Source of the DNA: JBBSEZ01 sp038239195
GTDB taxonomy: Bacteria > Planctomycetota > Planctomycetia > Gemmatales > Gemmataceae
Assembly (NCBI GenBank): GCA_038239195.1
Contig: JBBSEZ010000333.1
Coordinates: forward strand, 1 to 11,267
DNA length: 11,267 bases
Direction of reading: 5' to 3'
Part shown: positions 1 to 6,721 of the stretch, in pieces
How positions within the stretch are numbered: the first letter of the stretch is position 1
How the letters are laid out: every line of letters begins with the position of its first letter
The notes under the pieces: generated by a model
What the model was told of the DNA's origin: nothing
Seen by the model: only the letters and a program-made list of their open reading frames with translations
The model's database searches: none
Position numbers and translations under genes: made by a program

Positions 1-2
1 CG

Positions 3-200
3 AACGAGCGCCCCACGCGGCTGTTCGAGGGCTGCCGCAGCGGCGACCCCATCTGGTTCTGCGCGGCCCGAGGCCCCCCCGCCCCCCCCCCCCGAGCCCG
101 CCCGGCGTACCACGAACCCCGGGGCGGCCTCGGGGGAATGGCGTTTCCCGGACGGGCTTCTTCCGCGCCCCGTTTCCGCCTCGCTGCCAAGTGCCTATAA
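3..200 (+). CDS. Possible 3' end of an upstream gene (partial, unidentified)
   Basis: The frame beginning at base 3 is open from the left edge to a TAA at 198-200. Its first two dozen codons end almost entirely in G or C, as expected for coding DNA here, and read NERPTRLFEGCRSGDPIWFC. The other forward frame that is open at the left edge has a poorer third-position pattern. Beyond base 74 the frame crosses 7 C, one G and 12 C, giving a Pro-rich tail that looks much less protein-like. The true end is therefore uncertain: a length error in the C run would move the stop (one alternative frame ends at 247-249). The product is not recognised and the start lies outside the window. Confidence 0.35.
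   Translation, partial: NERPTRLFEGCRSGDPIWFCAARGPPAPPPRARPAYHEPRGGLGGMAFPGRASSAPRFRLAAKCL
74..93. repeat. Poly-C tract (7 C, G, 12 C)
   Basis: There are seven C residues, one G and then twelve C residues. This is the longest homopolymer in the window and lies at the end of the possible upstream gene. It is prone to slippage, both in cells and in sequencing. The nine bases just before and into it (67-75) can also pair with 126-134, so the tract sits in the left part of a long-loop hairpin. Confidence 0.85.
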
Positions 201-201
201 T
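196..201 (+). promoter_or_regulatory. Candidate sigma-70-type -10 box TATAAT
   Basis: A perfect TATAAT lies 75 bases before the ATG at 276, in DNA where such an AT-rich hexamer is rare by chance. Transcription would start near 208 and give a leader of about 68 nt. The -35 position at 17-bp spacing (TTTCCG, 173-178) matches TTGACA poorly, and there is no extended -10 TGn. The call therefore rests on the -10 box and its location before the first gene of the same-strand run. Confidence 0.45.
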
Positions 202-275
202 CCCCACTCTGACAGCCTGCCCGCTCGTCGAACGGGGCGGGCCAACTGACCTGCGAGTTGGCACAAGGAGCACTC

Positions 276-2225
276 ATGGCCGAGGAGAAAGTCGAGGGGC
301 GCGACGGCGCCTGGCGGCAGCTACTGTCCTGGACGGAACTGTTCCGCGGGTTCCAGGTGGCGCTCGACCTCAATAAACTCTTGCTCGCGGCCGGGGGCAT
401 CTTGACGATGACCTTCGGCTGGTGGTTGTTGTCGTTGCTGTTCTCGGCCGGCGAGCCAAGCGTGCCGCCCGCCTGGGGCGGCAACTACCCGGCCACGGCC
501 GAAGGGTGGGACCTGTTCCGCCAGGATCGGCTCAACTGGAACCTGATGCACGCGGCCGCCGATCTCACCAAGTCCGACGCCGCGCCCCCGGTTTACCAGG
601 TCGAGGACGTCGCCCAGACGCTCGACGAATATGCGCTGTTCAAGGACCTCAACGACGTCAAGGCCACCAAGAAGAGCGACCTCGAACAGGCCTATCTCGA
701 ACGAGTCGCCGACCTGGCGAAGACGGGCAAGATCGAGAAGGACGCGGTCAAGCGTTACCAGGGCCGGGCGCGCCAGTACGCCGTGCTGGGCCGGCTCAAG
801 CCGGCCGGAACTCTCAAGGTCGGCCCCTGGTTCGAGGACCGCGGCCCCAATCCCTACCTGCTCGTCACCGGCCAGACCGGCATCCCCTGGGAGCCGGGCC
901 AGTTCTGGGAGTGGTTCGTCCGCGACCAGGCCCTCGTGATGATCGAGCCGCTCGTCAAGTTCGTGCGGCCCCTCGTCTACTTCCTCTCCCCGCACGGCGA
1001 CACCCGCAGCCGGTTCTACTTCCTCACCGTGATGCTGTGGGCCCTCGCTACCTGGTCGTTCTTCGGCGGGGCGATCACGCGCATCGCCGCCGTCCAGCTC
1101 ACGCGGGGCGAGCGCATCGGGCTGTTCGAGGCGATGCGCTTCACCGGGAAGCGCATTCTCTCCTACGTGACCGCGCCGCTCTTCCCGCTGGCGTTCGTCT
1201 TCGTGATCCTGGTGTTCATGGCGATCTTCGGCCTGGTCGGCATGATCCCCTACTTCGGCGACGTCCTCGTCTGGGGGCTGTTCTGGCCGGTGATGTTGCT
1301 GTTCGGCCTGGTGATGGCGGTGGCCCTGGTCGGGCTGGTCGGCTGGCCGCTGATGGCCGCCACCATCAGCACCGAGGGCACCGATAGCTGGGAGGCCGTC
1401 AGCCGGGCCTACAGTTACGTCTACCAGCGGCCCTGGCACTATCTCTGGTACAGCCTCGTCGCGATCTTCTACGGCGGGCTCATCGTGTTCTTCATCGGCT
1501 TCATGGGCTCGCTGACCGTCTACCTCGCCAAGTGGGGCGTGGGCCGCACTCCGTTCATCCAGTCCGCCGGGCGAGATCCGTCCTTCCTCTTCGTGTACGC
1601 GCCGACTTCGTTCGGCTGGCGCGAACTGCTCCTGGAAGGGGCGAAGGTGGAAGGCAAGGGCAACGTCGTCGATGACCGGGGCAGCCTGGCGGGCGTGCAA
1701 GGCCCGGGCGCCGGGGGCGTGAGTCGCTGGAATCGCATCAACGACGAAGTCTACACCGAATACGCCAAGCGGATGAACTGGGGCCAATGGCTCGGCGCCT
1801 GCATGGTGGCGTTCTGGATGGGACTAGTGTTCCTGCTCGTGTTGGGGTTCGGCTACAGCTACTTCTGGACGGCGAGCACGATCATCTACCTCCTGCTGCG
1901 GAGGAACATCGACTCGGCCGAACTGGATGAGGTGTACCTCGAAGAGGACGACCACGAAGGGCCGTGGGGGGCAACCCCCGCTCCCGCAGCGCCCGCGGCA
2001 ACCCCGGCGGCAGCGCCGGCGGCGGTGACGCCGCGCTCCACGGCGCTGCCCGTCGTCGAGGCGCCGCACCCTGCCGCCCCGGCGCCGGTCGCGATGCCGG
2101 CGCCGGTCCCGCCCCCACCGCCGCCCCCGCCCCCGCCGCCGCTGGAGATGGCGCCGGAGCAGTCGGCGCCGTACGTGCCGCCCTCCCCGCTGCGGAGTGA
2201 GGACGGCCCGCCCGCGGGGAGTTGA
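276..2225 (+). CDS. Multi-pass inner-membrane protein with Pro/Ala-rich C-terminal tail, function unknown
   Basis: This is a 649-residue protein. ATG 276 is chosen because AAGGAG (265-270) lies 5 nt upstream; an in-frame TTG at 258 would place the ribosome site inside the gene. Hydrophobic segments appear at about residues 35-57, 246-270, 299-325, 328-358, 387-418 and 507-541. A hydrophilic, charged region of about 190 residues (58-245) separates the first two, and another (about 420-505) precedes the last. The middle block carries repeated aromatic and Gly-Pro positions (EGTDSWEAVSRAYSYVYQRP near 367-386). The last 85 residues are almost entirely Pro, Ala and small residues, with 11 consecutive prolines at 612-622, so they are probably disordered. 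I recognise it only as a planctomycete-type conserved membrane protein with no assigned function. A role in transport or envelope organisation is possible but nothing in the sequence shows it. Confidence 0.85.
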   Translation: MAEEKVEGRDGAWRQLLSWTELFRGFQVALDLNKLLLAAGGILTMTFGWWLLSLLFSAGEPSVPPAWGGNYPATAEGWDLFRQDRLNWNLMHAAADLTKSDAAPPVYQVEDVAQTLDEYALFKDLNDVKATKKSDLEQAYLERVADLAKTGKIEKDAVKRYQGRARQYAVLGRLKPAGTLKVGPWFEDRGPNPYLLVTGQTGIPWEPGQFWEWFVRDQALVMIEPLVKFVRPLVYFLSPHGDTRSRFYFLTVMLWALATWSFFGGAITRIAAVQLTRGERIGLFEAMRFTGKRILSYVTAPLFPLAFVFVILVFMAIFGLVGMIPYFGDVLVWGLFWPVMLLFGLVMAVALVGLVGWPLMAATISTEGTDSWEAVSRAYSYVYQRPWHYLWYSLVAIFYGGLIVFFIGFMGSLTVYLAKWGVGRTPFIQSAGRDPSFLFVYAPTSFGWRELLLEGAKVEGKGNVVDDRGSLAGVQGPGAGGVSRWNRINDEVYTEYAKRMNWGQWLGACMVAFWMGLVFLLVLGFGYSYFWTASTIIYLLLRRNIDSAELDEVYLEEDDHEGPWGATPAPAAPAATPAAAPAAVTPRSTALPVVEAPHPAAPAPVAMPAPVPPPPPPPPPPPLEMAPEQSAPYVPPSPLRSEDGPPAGS

Positions 2226-2235
2226 AGGCGCGTTT

Positions 2236-2283
2236 GCCCCTTCTTGCTTGCCGTTTCGAGCGAAACGGCAAGTAAGTAGGGGC
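2236..2283. repeat. 48-nt near-perfect palindrome (long hairpin) between genes
   Basis: Arms 2236-2257 and 2262-2283 pair over 22 positions with one T-T mismatch (2242/2277) and one G-T wobble (2246/2273), around the 4-nt loop GAGC. The central stem CTTGCCGTTTC / GAAACGGCAAG is perfect. It starts 10 nt after the stop of the membrane-protein gene and ends 5 nt before the GGAGG (2288-2292) of the next gene. No T-run follows it on either strand, so it is not a classic intrinsic terminator. A REP-type dispersed palindrome, an mRNA-stabilising or processing hairpin, or an attenuator-like element are all possible. Confidence 0.8.
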
Positions 2284-2300
2284 CCACGGAGGGAAACTCG

Positions 2301-3293
2301 ATGGCGCGGCCCGTCATTCTGTTCAGCGGGCCCTGGGCCGACCTGCCGCTGGACGACCTGGCAGCGCGCTGCGCCGAATGGGGCTACCAGGGGCTCGACC
2401 TGTGCTGCTGGGGCGATCACTTCGAGGTGCAGCGCGCCCTCAGCGAGGACGACTACGTCCCCAACAAGCTGGCCGCCCTGCGCCGGCTCGGGCTCGAAGC
2501 GCCCGTTCTCAGCAACCACAAGGTTTCCCAGGCCGTCTGCGACGTCATCGACGCCCGCCACCGCGACCTCGTGCCCGACTACGTGTGGGGCGACGGCGAG
2601 CCCGAAGGCGTGCGCCAGCGCGCCGCCGAGGAGATGATCGCCACGGCGCGGGCCGCCCAGAAGCTCGGCGTCGGCGTGCTGGCCGGCTTCACCGGGTCGC
2701 CAATCTGGTCCTACGTCGTAGGTTACCCTCCCCCCAACGCCTCCCTCGTCGCCGATGCCCTGCGCGATTTGGTGCGCCGCTGGTCTCCCATCCTCGACGT
2801 TTGCGAGGAGTGTGGGGTCAAATACGCCCTGGAGGTCCACCCGGGGCAGCTCGCCTTCGACCTGTACACCACCGAGATGGTCCTCGACGCGCTGAATGGC
2901 CGCGAGGTGCTCGGCCTCACGTTCGACCCCAGCCACCTCCACTGGCAGGGGATCGACCCCGTCGAGTTCCTGCGCCGCTTCCGCGACCGGATCTATCACG
3001 TCCACGTCAAGGACGCCGTCGTCACGCTCACCGGCCGGTCGGGCCTGCTCGGCTCCTACCTGCCCTACGGCGACCCGCGGCGCGGCTGGCACCCGCGCTC
3101 GCCCGGCCGGGGCGGCATCGACTGGGAAGCGATCGTGCGCGCGCTCAACGAGATCGGCTACGAGGGCCCCCTCGCCGTGGAGTGGCAGGACCCCGGCATG
3201 GAGCGGACGTTCGGCGCCGAGGAGGCCCGCAAGTTTTTGCAGCGCCTCGATTTCGACCCCCCACCCCGCGCCGGGGAACAGGCGTTTCGCTGA
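2301..3293 (+). CDS. Sugar phosphate isomerase/epimerase-like TIM-barrel protein (AP-endonuclease-2 superfamily)
   Basis: This 330-residue protein has the layout of the xylose-isomerase-like TIM-barrel family (Pfam AP_endonuc_2). Expected divalent-metal ligands are visible: Glu178 in ALEVHPGQ, Asp209 and His212 in TFDPSHLHWQG, His235 in IYHVHVKD, and Glu294 in LAVEWQDPG. The GRGGIDW motif at 269-275 is also typical. Members isomerise or epimerise keto sugars, inositol derivatives or related compounds in the cytoplasm; the substrate cannot be read from the sequence. ATG 2301 follows GGAGG (2288-2292) by 8 nt. The GNAT gene begins 7 nt after its stop, so the two are probably co-transcribed. Planctomycete genomes carry many paralogues of this family, so a more exact name would be guesswork. 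Confidence 0.88.
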   Translation: MARPVILFSGPWADLPLDDLAARCAEWGYQGLDLCCWGDHFEVQRALSEDDYVPNKLAALRRLGLEAPVLSNHKVSQAVCDVIDARHRDLVPDYVWGDGEPEGVRQRAAEEMIATARAAQKLGVGVLAGFTGSPIWSYVVGYPPPNASLVADALRDLVRRWSPILDVCEECGVKYALEVHPGQLAFDLYTTEMVLDALNGREVLGLTFDPSHLHWQGIDPVEFLRRFRDRIYHVHVKDAVVTLTGRSGLLGSYLPYGDPRRGWHPRSPGRGGIDWEAIVRALNEIGYEGPLAVEWQDPGMERTFGAEEARKFLQRLDFDPPPRAGEQAFR

Positions 3294-3300
3294 GGCCGTC

Positions 3301-3807
3301 ATGCCCCCTGCCCCCTTCCTCCGCGCCCGACCGGCCGCTCTCGAAGACGCGCCCGCGATGGCGAGCATCTATAACGAGGGCATCGAGGATCGCAGTGCCA
3401 CGTTCGAGGTTTGTCCGCGCTCGCCCGAGGACGTCCGCACCTGGTTCGATGGCCATCCGCTCGTCGTGGTGGAGGACGGCGCGGGCGTGGTGGCCTTCGC
3501 GGCCACCTCGACCTATCGGCCGCGCGCCTGCTACGCCGGCATCGCCGAGTTTTCGGTGTACGTGGCGCGTGCCGCCCGCCGGAGAGGGGCGGGGCGCCTG
3601 GCGCTGTCGGCGCTGATGACCGCGGCGGAGCGGGCCGGCTTCTGGAAGCTGGTGTCGCGCGTCTTTCCGGAGAACGTCGCCAGCCGGGCGCTGCTCGGGG
3701 CGCTGGGCTTTCGCGAGGTCGGCACCTATCAGCGGCACGGGCAGCTCGACGGCAGGTGGCGCGACGTGGTGATCGTCGAGCGCCTGCTGGGCGTCAATGC
3801 GCCTTGA
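3301..3807 (+). CDS. GNAT N-acetyltransferase, phosphinothricin/arsinothricin acetyltransferase-like
   Basis: This 168-residue protein covers a complete GNAT domain. The acetyl-CoA pyrophosphate loop is RRRGAGRL (93-100), directly after the strand AEFSVYV, whose Glu83 aligns with the catalytic Glu of Bar/PAT enzymes. The C-terminal block NVASRALLGALGF (125-137) and HGQLDGRWRDVVIVERLL (146-163) is characteristic of the PAT/ArsN1 subgroup. Known members acetylate the free amino group of phosphinothricin, methionine sulfoximine or arsinothricin. Close relatives often have other amine or amino-acid substrates, so resistance is not established here. There are no arsenic or antibiotic genes nearby. 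ATG 3301 is preceded by GAGG (3292-3295) overlapping the previous stop codon, which suggests translational coupling with the isomerase-like gene. Confidence 0.85.
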   Translation: MPPAPFLRARPAALEDAPAMASIYNEGIEDRSATFEVCPRSPEDVRTWFDGHPLVVVEDGAGVVAFAATSTYRPRACYAGIAEFSVYVARAARRRGAGRLALSALMTAAERAGFWKLVSRVFPENVASRALLGALGFREVGTYQRHGQLDGRWRDVVIVERLLGVNAP

Positions 3808-3876
3808 ACGGGGCGCGGGCCTCGTCCATCATGCAGAGGGGGGAGTGGCCCGGCCCTCCCGGAGGAGCGCGGTGCT

Positions 3877-5109
3877 GTGAAAGAGGTGCTGACCTTGATC
3901 CTGGCGGGCGGAAAGGGCACCCGCCTGGAGCCGCTGACTCGCGACCGCGCCAAGCCCGCCGTGCCTTTTGGCGGGCTCTATCGCATCATCGACTTCACCC
4001 TCTCCAACTGCATCAACAGCGGCCTGCGCCGGGTCCTCGTCCTCACTCAGTACAAGGCGCGCAGCCTCGACCGCCACCTCGCGGCCGGCTGGGGCTTCCT
4101 GAGCCGCCAGCTCGGCGAGTACATCGAGGTGTTGCCGCCGCAGCAGCGCATCGACGAGAACTGGTACAAGGGGACGGCCGACGCCATCTATCAGAACATC
4201 TACACCATCGAGAAGTACAACCCGCGCTACGTCGTCGTCCTTGCCGGGGACCACATCTACAAGATGGATTACGGCGCGATGATCCGCTCCCACGTCGAGC
4301 GCGGCGCCGACATGACGGTGGGCTGCATCCTGGTGCCGCGCGCCGAAGGCACGCGCTTCGGGGTGATGGACGTCGATGCGGAGGACCACGTGTGCGGCTT
4401 CCTGGAGAAGCCGGCCGACCCGCCAGGGCTGCCCAACGACCCGGAGCACTGCCTGGCGTCGATGGGGATCTACGTCTTCACGGCGGCGCCGATGTACGAG
4501 CTGCTCTGTCAGGACGCGACCCACCTCGACAGCCGGCACGACTTCGGGACGGACATAATTCCGCCCATCCTCGGCTCGCACAAGCTGTTTGCCTATCGCT
4601 TTCAGGACCAGAACCGCAAGGCGGTGCCGTACTGGCGCGACGTGGGAACGCTCGACGCCTATTATCAGGCGAACATGGACCTGATCGCGCTGGAGCCGGT
4701 GCTGAACCTGTACGACAAGGAATGGCCAATCCGCACGCACCAGCCGCAGTTGCCCCCGCCGAAGTTCGTTCACAACGACTACGACCGCCGCGGAGAGGCG
4801 CTGGACAGCCTGGTCTGCCAGGGCTGCATCGTGAGCGGGGCGCGCGTGTTGCGGAGCATCTTCTCGACGAACGTGCGGGTGAACAGTTACTCGCAGGTGG
4901 AGGACTCGATCCTGTTCGACGGGGTGGACGTGGGGCGGCACTGTCGCATCCGGCGGGCCATCGTGGACAAGGAGGTGAAGATCCCGCAGAATACCACCAT
5001 CGGCTACGATCTGGAGGAAGACCGGCGGCGCGGCTTCACGGTGACGGAGCAAGGCGTCGTGGTCATCGCCAAGGCCGAGCTCCCCGAGACGTTTACGCTC
5101 CAGCGCTGA
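3877..5109 (+). CDS. glgC: Glucose-1-phosphate adenylyltransferase (ADP-glucose pyrophosphorylase)
   Basis: This enzyme makes ADP-glucose and pyrophosphate from ATP and glucose 1-phosphate, the committed step of bacterial glycogen synthesis. The 410-residue protein is full length. The nucleotide-binding GGKGTRL is at 11-17, ENWYKGTADA holds the ATP-contacting Tyr97 (Tyr114 in E. coli), and AGDHIYKMDYG holds the metal-binding Asp125 (Asp142). FLEKP at 175-179 holds the glucose-1-phosphate lysine Lys178 (Lys195), followed by SMGIYVF (195-201) and YWRDVGTLDAYY (232-243). The C-terminal third (about 285-400) is the left-handed beta-helix. The start is GTG 3877, with GGAGGAG (3861-3867) 9 nt upstream. 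In the GG-x-YRIIDF segment the residue matching the E. coli fructose-1,6-bisphosphate-binding Lys39 is Leu34, as in actinobacterial-type enzymes (GGIYRLIDF). No other glycogen gene is present; the next gene begins 19 nt later. Confidence 0.97.
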   Translation: MKEVLTLILAGGKGTRLEPLTRDRAKPAVPFGGLYRIIDFTLSNCINSGLRRVLVLTQYKARSLDRHLAAGWGFLSRQLGEYIEVLPPQQRIDENWYKGTADAIYQNIYTIEKYNPRYVVVLAGDHIYKMDYGAMIRSHVERGADMTVGCILVPRAEGTRFGVMDVDAEDHVCGFLEKPADPPGLPNDPEHCLASMGIYVFTAAPMYELLCQDATHLDSRHDFGTDIIPPILGSHKLFAYRFQDQNRKAVPYWRDVGTLDAYYQANMDLIALEPVLNLYDKEWPIRTHQPQLPPPKFVHNDYDRRGEALDSLVCQGCIVSGARVLRSIFSTNVRVNSYSQVEDSILFDGVDVGRHCRIRRAIVDKEVKIPQNTTIGYDLEEDRRRGFTVTEQGVVVIAKAELPETFTLQR

Positions 5110-5128
5110 GCCCAACGAGGTCGCCTTC

Positions 5129-5722
5129 ATGGGCCTACCCGCCCTCTCGAGTTCGAGCCCCGGTGTGGCGCCGCGCCGGCGCGGCAACTGGATCGCGTTC
5201 TTCGTCGTGCTGACGCTCCTGGGGCTCGGGGCGGCCATCGGCCCCGTCCTGTTCAACCTGCGGCAGCAACTGCGGCTCGATCAGGTCGAGGCCGCGCACG
5301 AGCGCTGGCGCGAAAACGCGCCGCGCAGTTACGACCTGGAGTACACCATCAAGTACGACCGAGGCCCGATGCCCGAGCGCTACCTGGTGCTGGTGCGGGA
5401 GGGGCGAATGGTGTTCGCGGCGCGCGATGGCGAGGTGCTGTACCTGGAGCCGGGCGTCGGCGCTGCCACCGGCGCGCTGGGCGGCGCCTTCACGGACGGG
5501 GCGGGCCTTGGGATCGAGGCCATGTTCGCCCGGGCTGAAACGGTGCTGCGCGAGGAAGAGGAGGCGAGCCGGCGCAATTACGTGACGGGGATCTTCGACG
5601 TTGCCGACGGGCACCCGAAGCGGTTCGTGTACCGGGTGCGCGGCACGGACCAGCGCGAGGAGTGGAACCTGCTGCTGAGCCCGCCCGGCGGAGCGGGGCG
5701 CCGGGGCAAGATGGTGCGGTGA
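5129..5722 (+). CDS. Membrane-anchored DUF6174-like protein
   Basis: This 197-residue protein has a basic N-terminus (PRRRGN, 15-20) followed by one hydrophobic segment (about 21-43), consistent with a signal anchor and an exported C-terminal domain. The domain begins with RWRENAPRSYDLEYTIKY (59-76), continues with a strand-rich part (ERYLVLVREGRMVFAARDGE) and an AMFARAETVL helix near 131-140. It ends with FDVADGHPKRFVYRVRG (146-162). This order resembles DUF6174-type domains, in which a helix starting with F is followed by an 'F.. D G x P .. Y' strand. The assignment is by pattern only and the function is unknown. ATG 5129 follows GAGG (5117-5120) by 8 nt, and the 19-nt gap after glgC suggests a shared transcript. 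A role in glycogen metabolism does not follow from this. Confidence 0.8.
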   Translation: MGLPALSSSSPGVAPRRRGNWIAFFVVLTLLGLGAAIGPVLFNLRQQLRLDQVEAAHERWRENAPRSYDLEYTIKYDRGPMPERYLVLVREGRMVFAARDGEVLYLEPGVGAATGALGGAFTDGAGLGIEAMFARAETVLREEEEASRRNYVTGIFDVADGHPKRFVYRVRGTDQREEWNLLLSPPGGAGRRGKMVR

Positions 5723-5727
5723 CCAGG

Positions 5728-5756
5728 CGTGGGGCAGGTCGGAGGCCTGCTCCACG
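5728..5756. repeat. 11-bp inverted repeat between genes (hairpin)
   Basis: Arms CGTGGGGCAGG (5728-5738) and CCTGCTCCACG (5746-5756) pair over 11 positions, one of them G-T, around a 7-nt loop. It lies 5 nt after the stop of the DUF6174-like gene and 16 nt before the AGGAGG of the next gene. No T-run follows. It could act as a U-less terminator separating the glgC pair from the fahA pair, or be one copy of a dispersed palindrome. The GGCAGG..CCTGC type of core is familiar to me from Gemmata-like intergenic DNA, but I could not check this. Confidence 0.65.
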
Positions 5757-5787
5757 GCACCGGCATTCCATCAGGAGGGCCACAGCC

Positions 5788-6711
5788 ATGACCGCCAGCC
5801 TTCGCGCCTTGCTGGGTGGGACCATCGACTACGCTGGCCTGTTCCCCCCTGCTCACCTCTCGCTCGATCAGGCGATCGGCAACTACGCGCGCTACCGGGA
5901 GTGCCCCGACACCTGGATGCTGGGGCGGTTCGTCTGCCCGGCGGCGCGGCTGGCGGAACTGGCGCCGTTTGCCGACCTCTTTCAGTCCGGCCCGCCGTTC
6001 GCCTTCTCGGCGCTCGGGCGCGGCGGGAACACGCTGAAGGAGCTTCTGGCCGGGCTGCGAGCCGACCTCGCGGCGGTCGATTCCTTCCGCGACCGGCACG
6101 GCGCGCACGTGGCGGTGGAGGTGTTAGAGGTGCGCCTCCCGGCCGGCCTGCACGAGACCAGCCTGCGCGAAGTGGGGGGAGCGGCCCCAGCAGGGATGCA
6201 GACGTTTGTCGAGATGCCGTGGGGCGGAGACTGGCGCGCAGCCCTGCCCCGGTTCCTGGAGCGGTTGCGCGATCCTTCCTTCGGCGGGCGGGCCGGCATC
6301 AAGTTGCGCTGCGGCGGGCTGGAGGCGTCGGCGTTCCCCTCGGCGGAGCAGGTGGCCTTCGCCGTGAGCGCCGCCCTCCGCGCCGGCGTGCCGTTCAAGG
6401 CGACGGCGGGGCTGCACCATCCGCTGAGGCGCTTCGACTCGGGCCTGCAAGCGACGATGCACGGGTTCGTCAACCTCTTCCTCGCCGGGGCGCTGACGCG
6501 CTGGCGGCGCGATTTCGGCGAGGAGCAAGCGCGGGCCGTCCTCGAAGACGAGGCCCCGGCGCACTTCTCGTTCGACGACGACGGGGCGTCGTGGCGCGAC
6601 CAGCGCGCGAGCACGGCGGAGATCGCGGCAGCCCGGCAGGAGGTCCTGTCGTTTGGGAGTTGTAGTTTTGACGAGCCGCGCGACGAGCTGCGCGCCCTGG
6701 GATGGCTGTGA
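5788..6711 (+). CDS. Conserved protein of unknown function, coupled to fumarylacetoacetase
   Basis: This 307-residue protein is predicted to be cytoplasmic, with no signal peptide or membrane segment. ATG 5788 has a strong AGGAGG (5773-5778) 9 nt upstream. Motifs that look conserved are DYAGLFPPA (14-22), GRFVCPA (46-52), FVEMPWGGDW (140-149), IKLRCGG (171-177), FKATAGLHHPLR (203-214), MHGFVNLF (224-231) and SCSFDEPRDELRALGWL (291-307). Alternating hydrophobic strands and helices, with polar residues at strand ends (Lys172, Lys204, His210, His211), suggest a TIM-barrel-like enzyme; this is inference. Its stop is 10 nt before the fahA start, so the two are very probably one operon. I recognise the family only as a planctomycete-type hypothetical. 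Similar 'K-x-T-x-G' strand ends occur in class I aldolases, but no homology is claimed. Confidence 0.85.
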   Translation: MTASLRALLGGTIDYAGLFPPAHLSLDQAIGNYARYRECPDTWMLGRFVCPAARLAELAPFADLFQSGPPFAFSALGRGGNTLKELLAGLRADLAAVDSFRDRHGAHVAVEVLEVRLPAGLHETSLREVGGAAPAGMQTFVEMPWGGDWRAALPRFLERLRDPSFGGRAGIKLRCGGLEASAFPSAEQVAFAVSAALRAGVPFKATAGLHHPLRRFDSGLQATMHGFVNLFLAGALTRWRRDFGEEQARAVLEDEAPAHFSFDDDGASWRDQRASTAEIAAARQEVLSFGSCSFDEPRDELRALGWL

Positions 6712-6721
6712 GGCACCGACC

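Noticed and set aside
258..275. TTG at 258 as an upstream start for the membrane protein
   Set aside because: AAGGAG at 265-270 is ideally spaced for ATG 276 and would lie inside the longer version.
321..1787. 488-codon open frame antisense to the membrane-protein gene
   Set aside because: High-GC shadow: the plus frame has a ribosome site, membrane segments and G/C-ending codons, while the antisense product is a low-complexity mix of Arg, Glu, His and Ala.
1824..3368. 514-codon antisense frame spanning two genes and the palindrome
   Set aside because: It crosses a recognised TIM-barrel gene in the opposite direction, has no recognisable motif, and its composition is typical of shadow frames.
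3839..3860. GGGAG...CTCCC inverted repeat before glgC
   Set aside because: Short arms in a G/C-rich stretch, partly overlapping purine-rich translation signals; it does not exceed what such composition gives by chance.
3829..5256. 475-codon antisense frame over glgC
   Set aside because: glgC is unmistakable on the plus strand, and the antisense product shows no domain.
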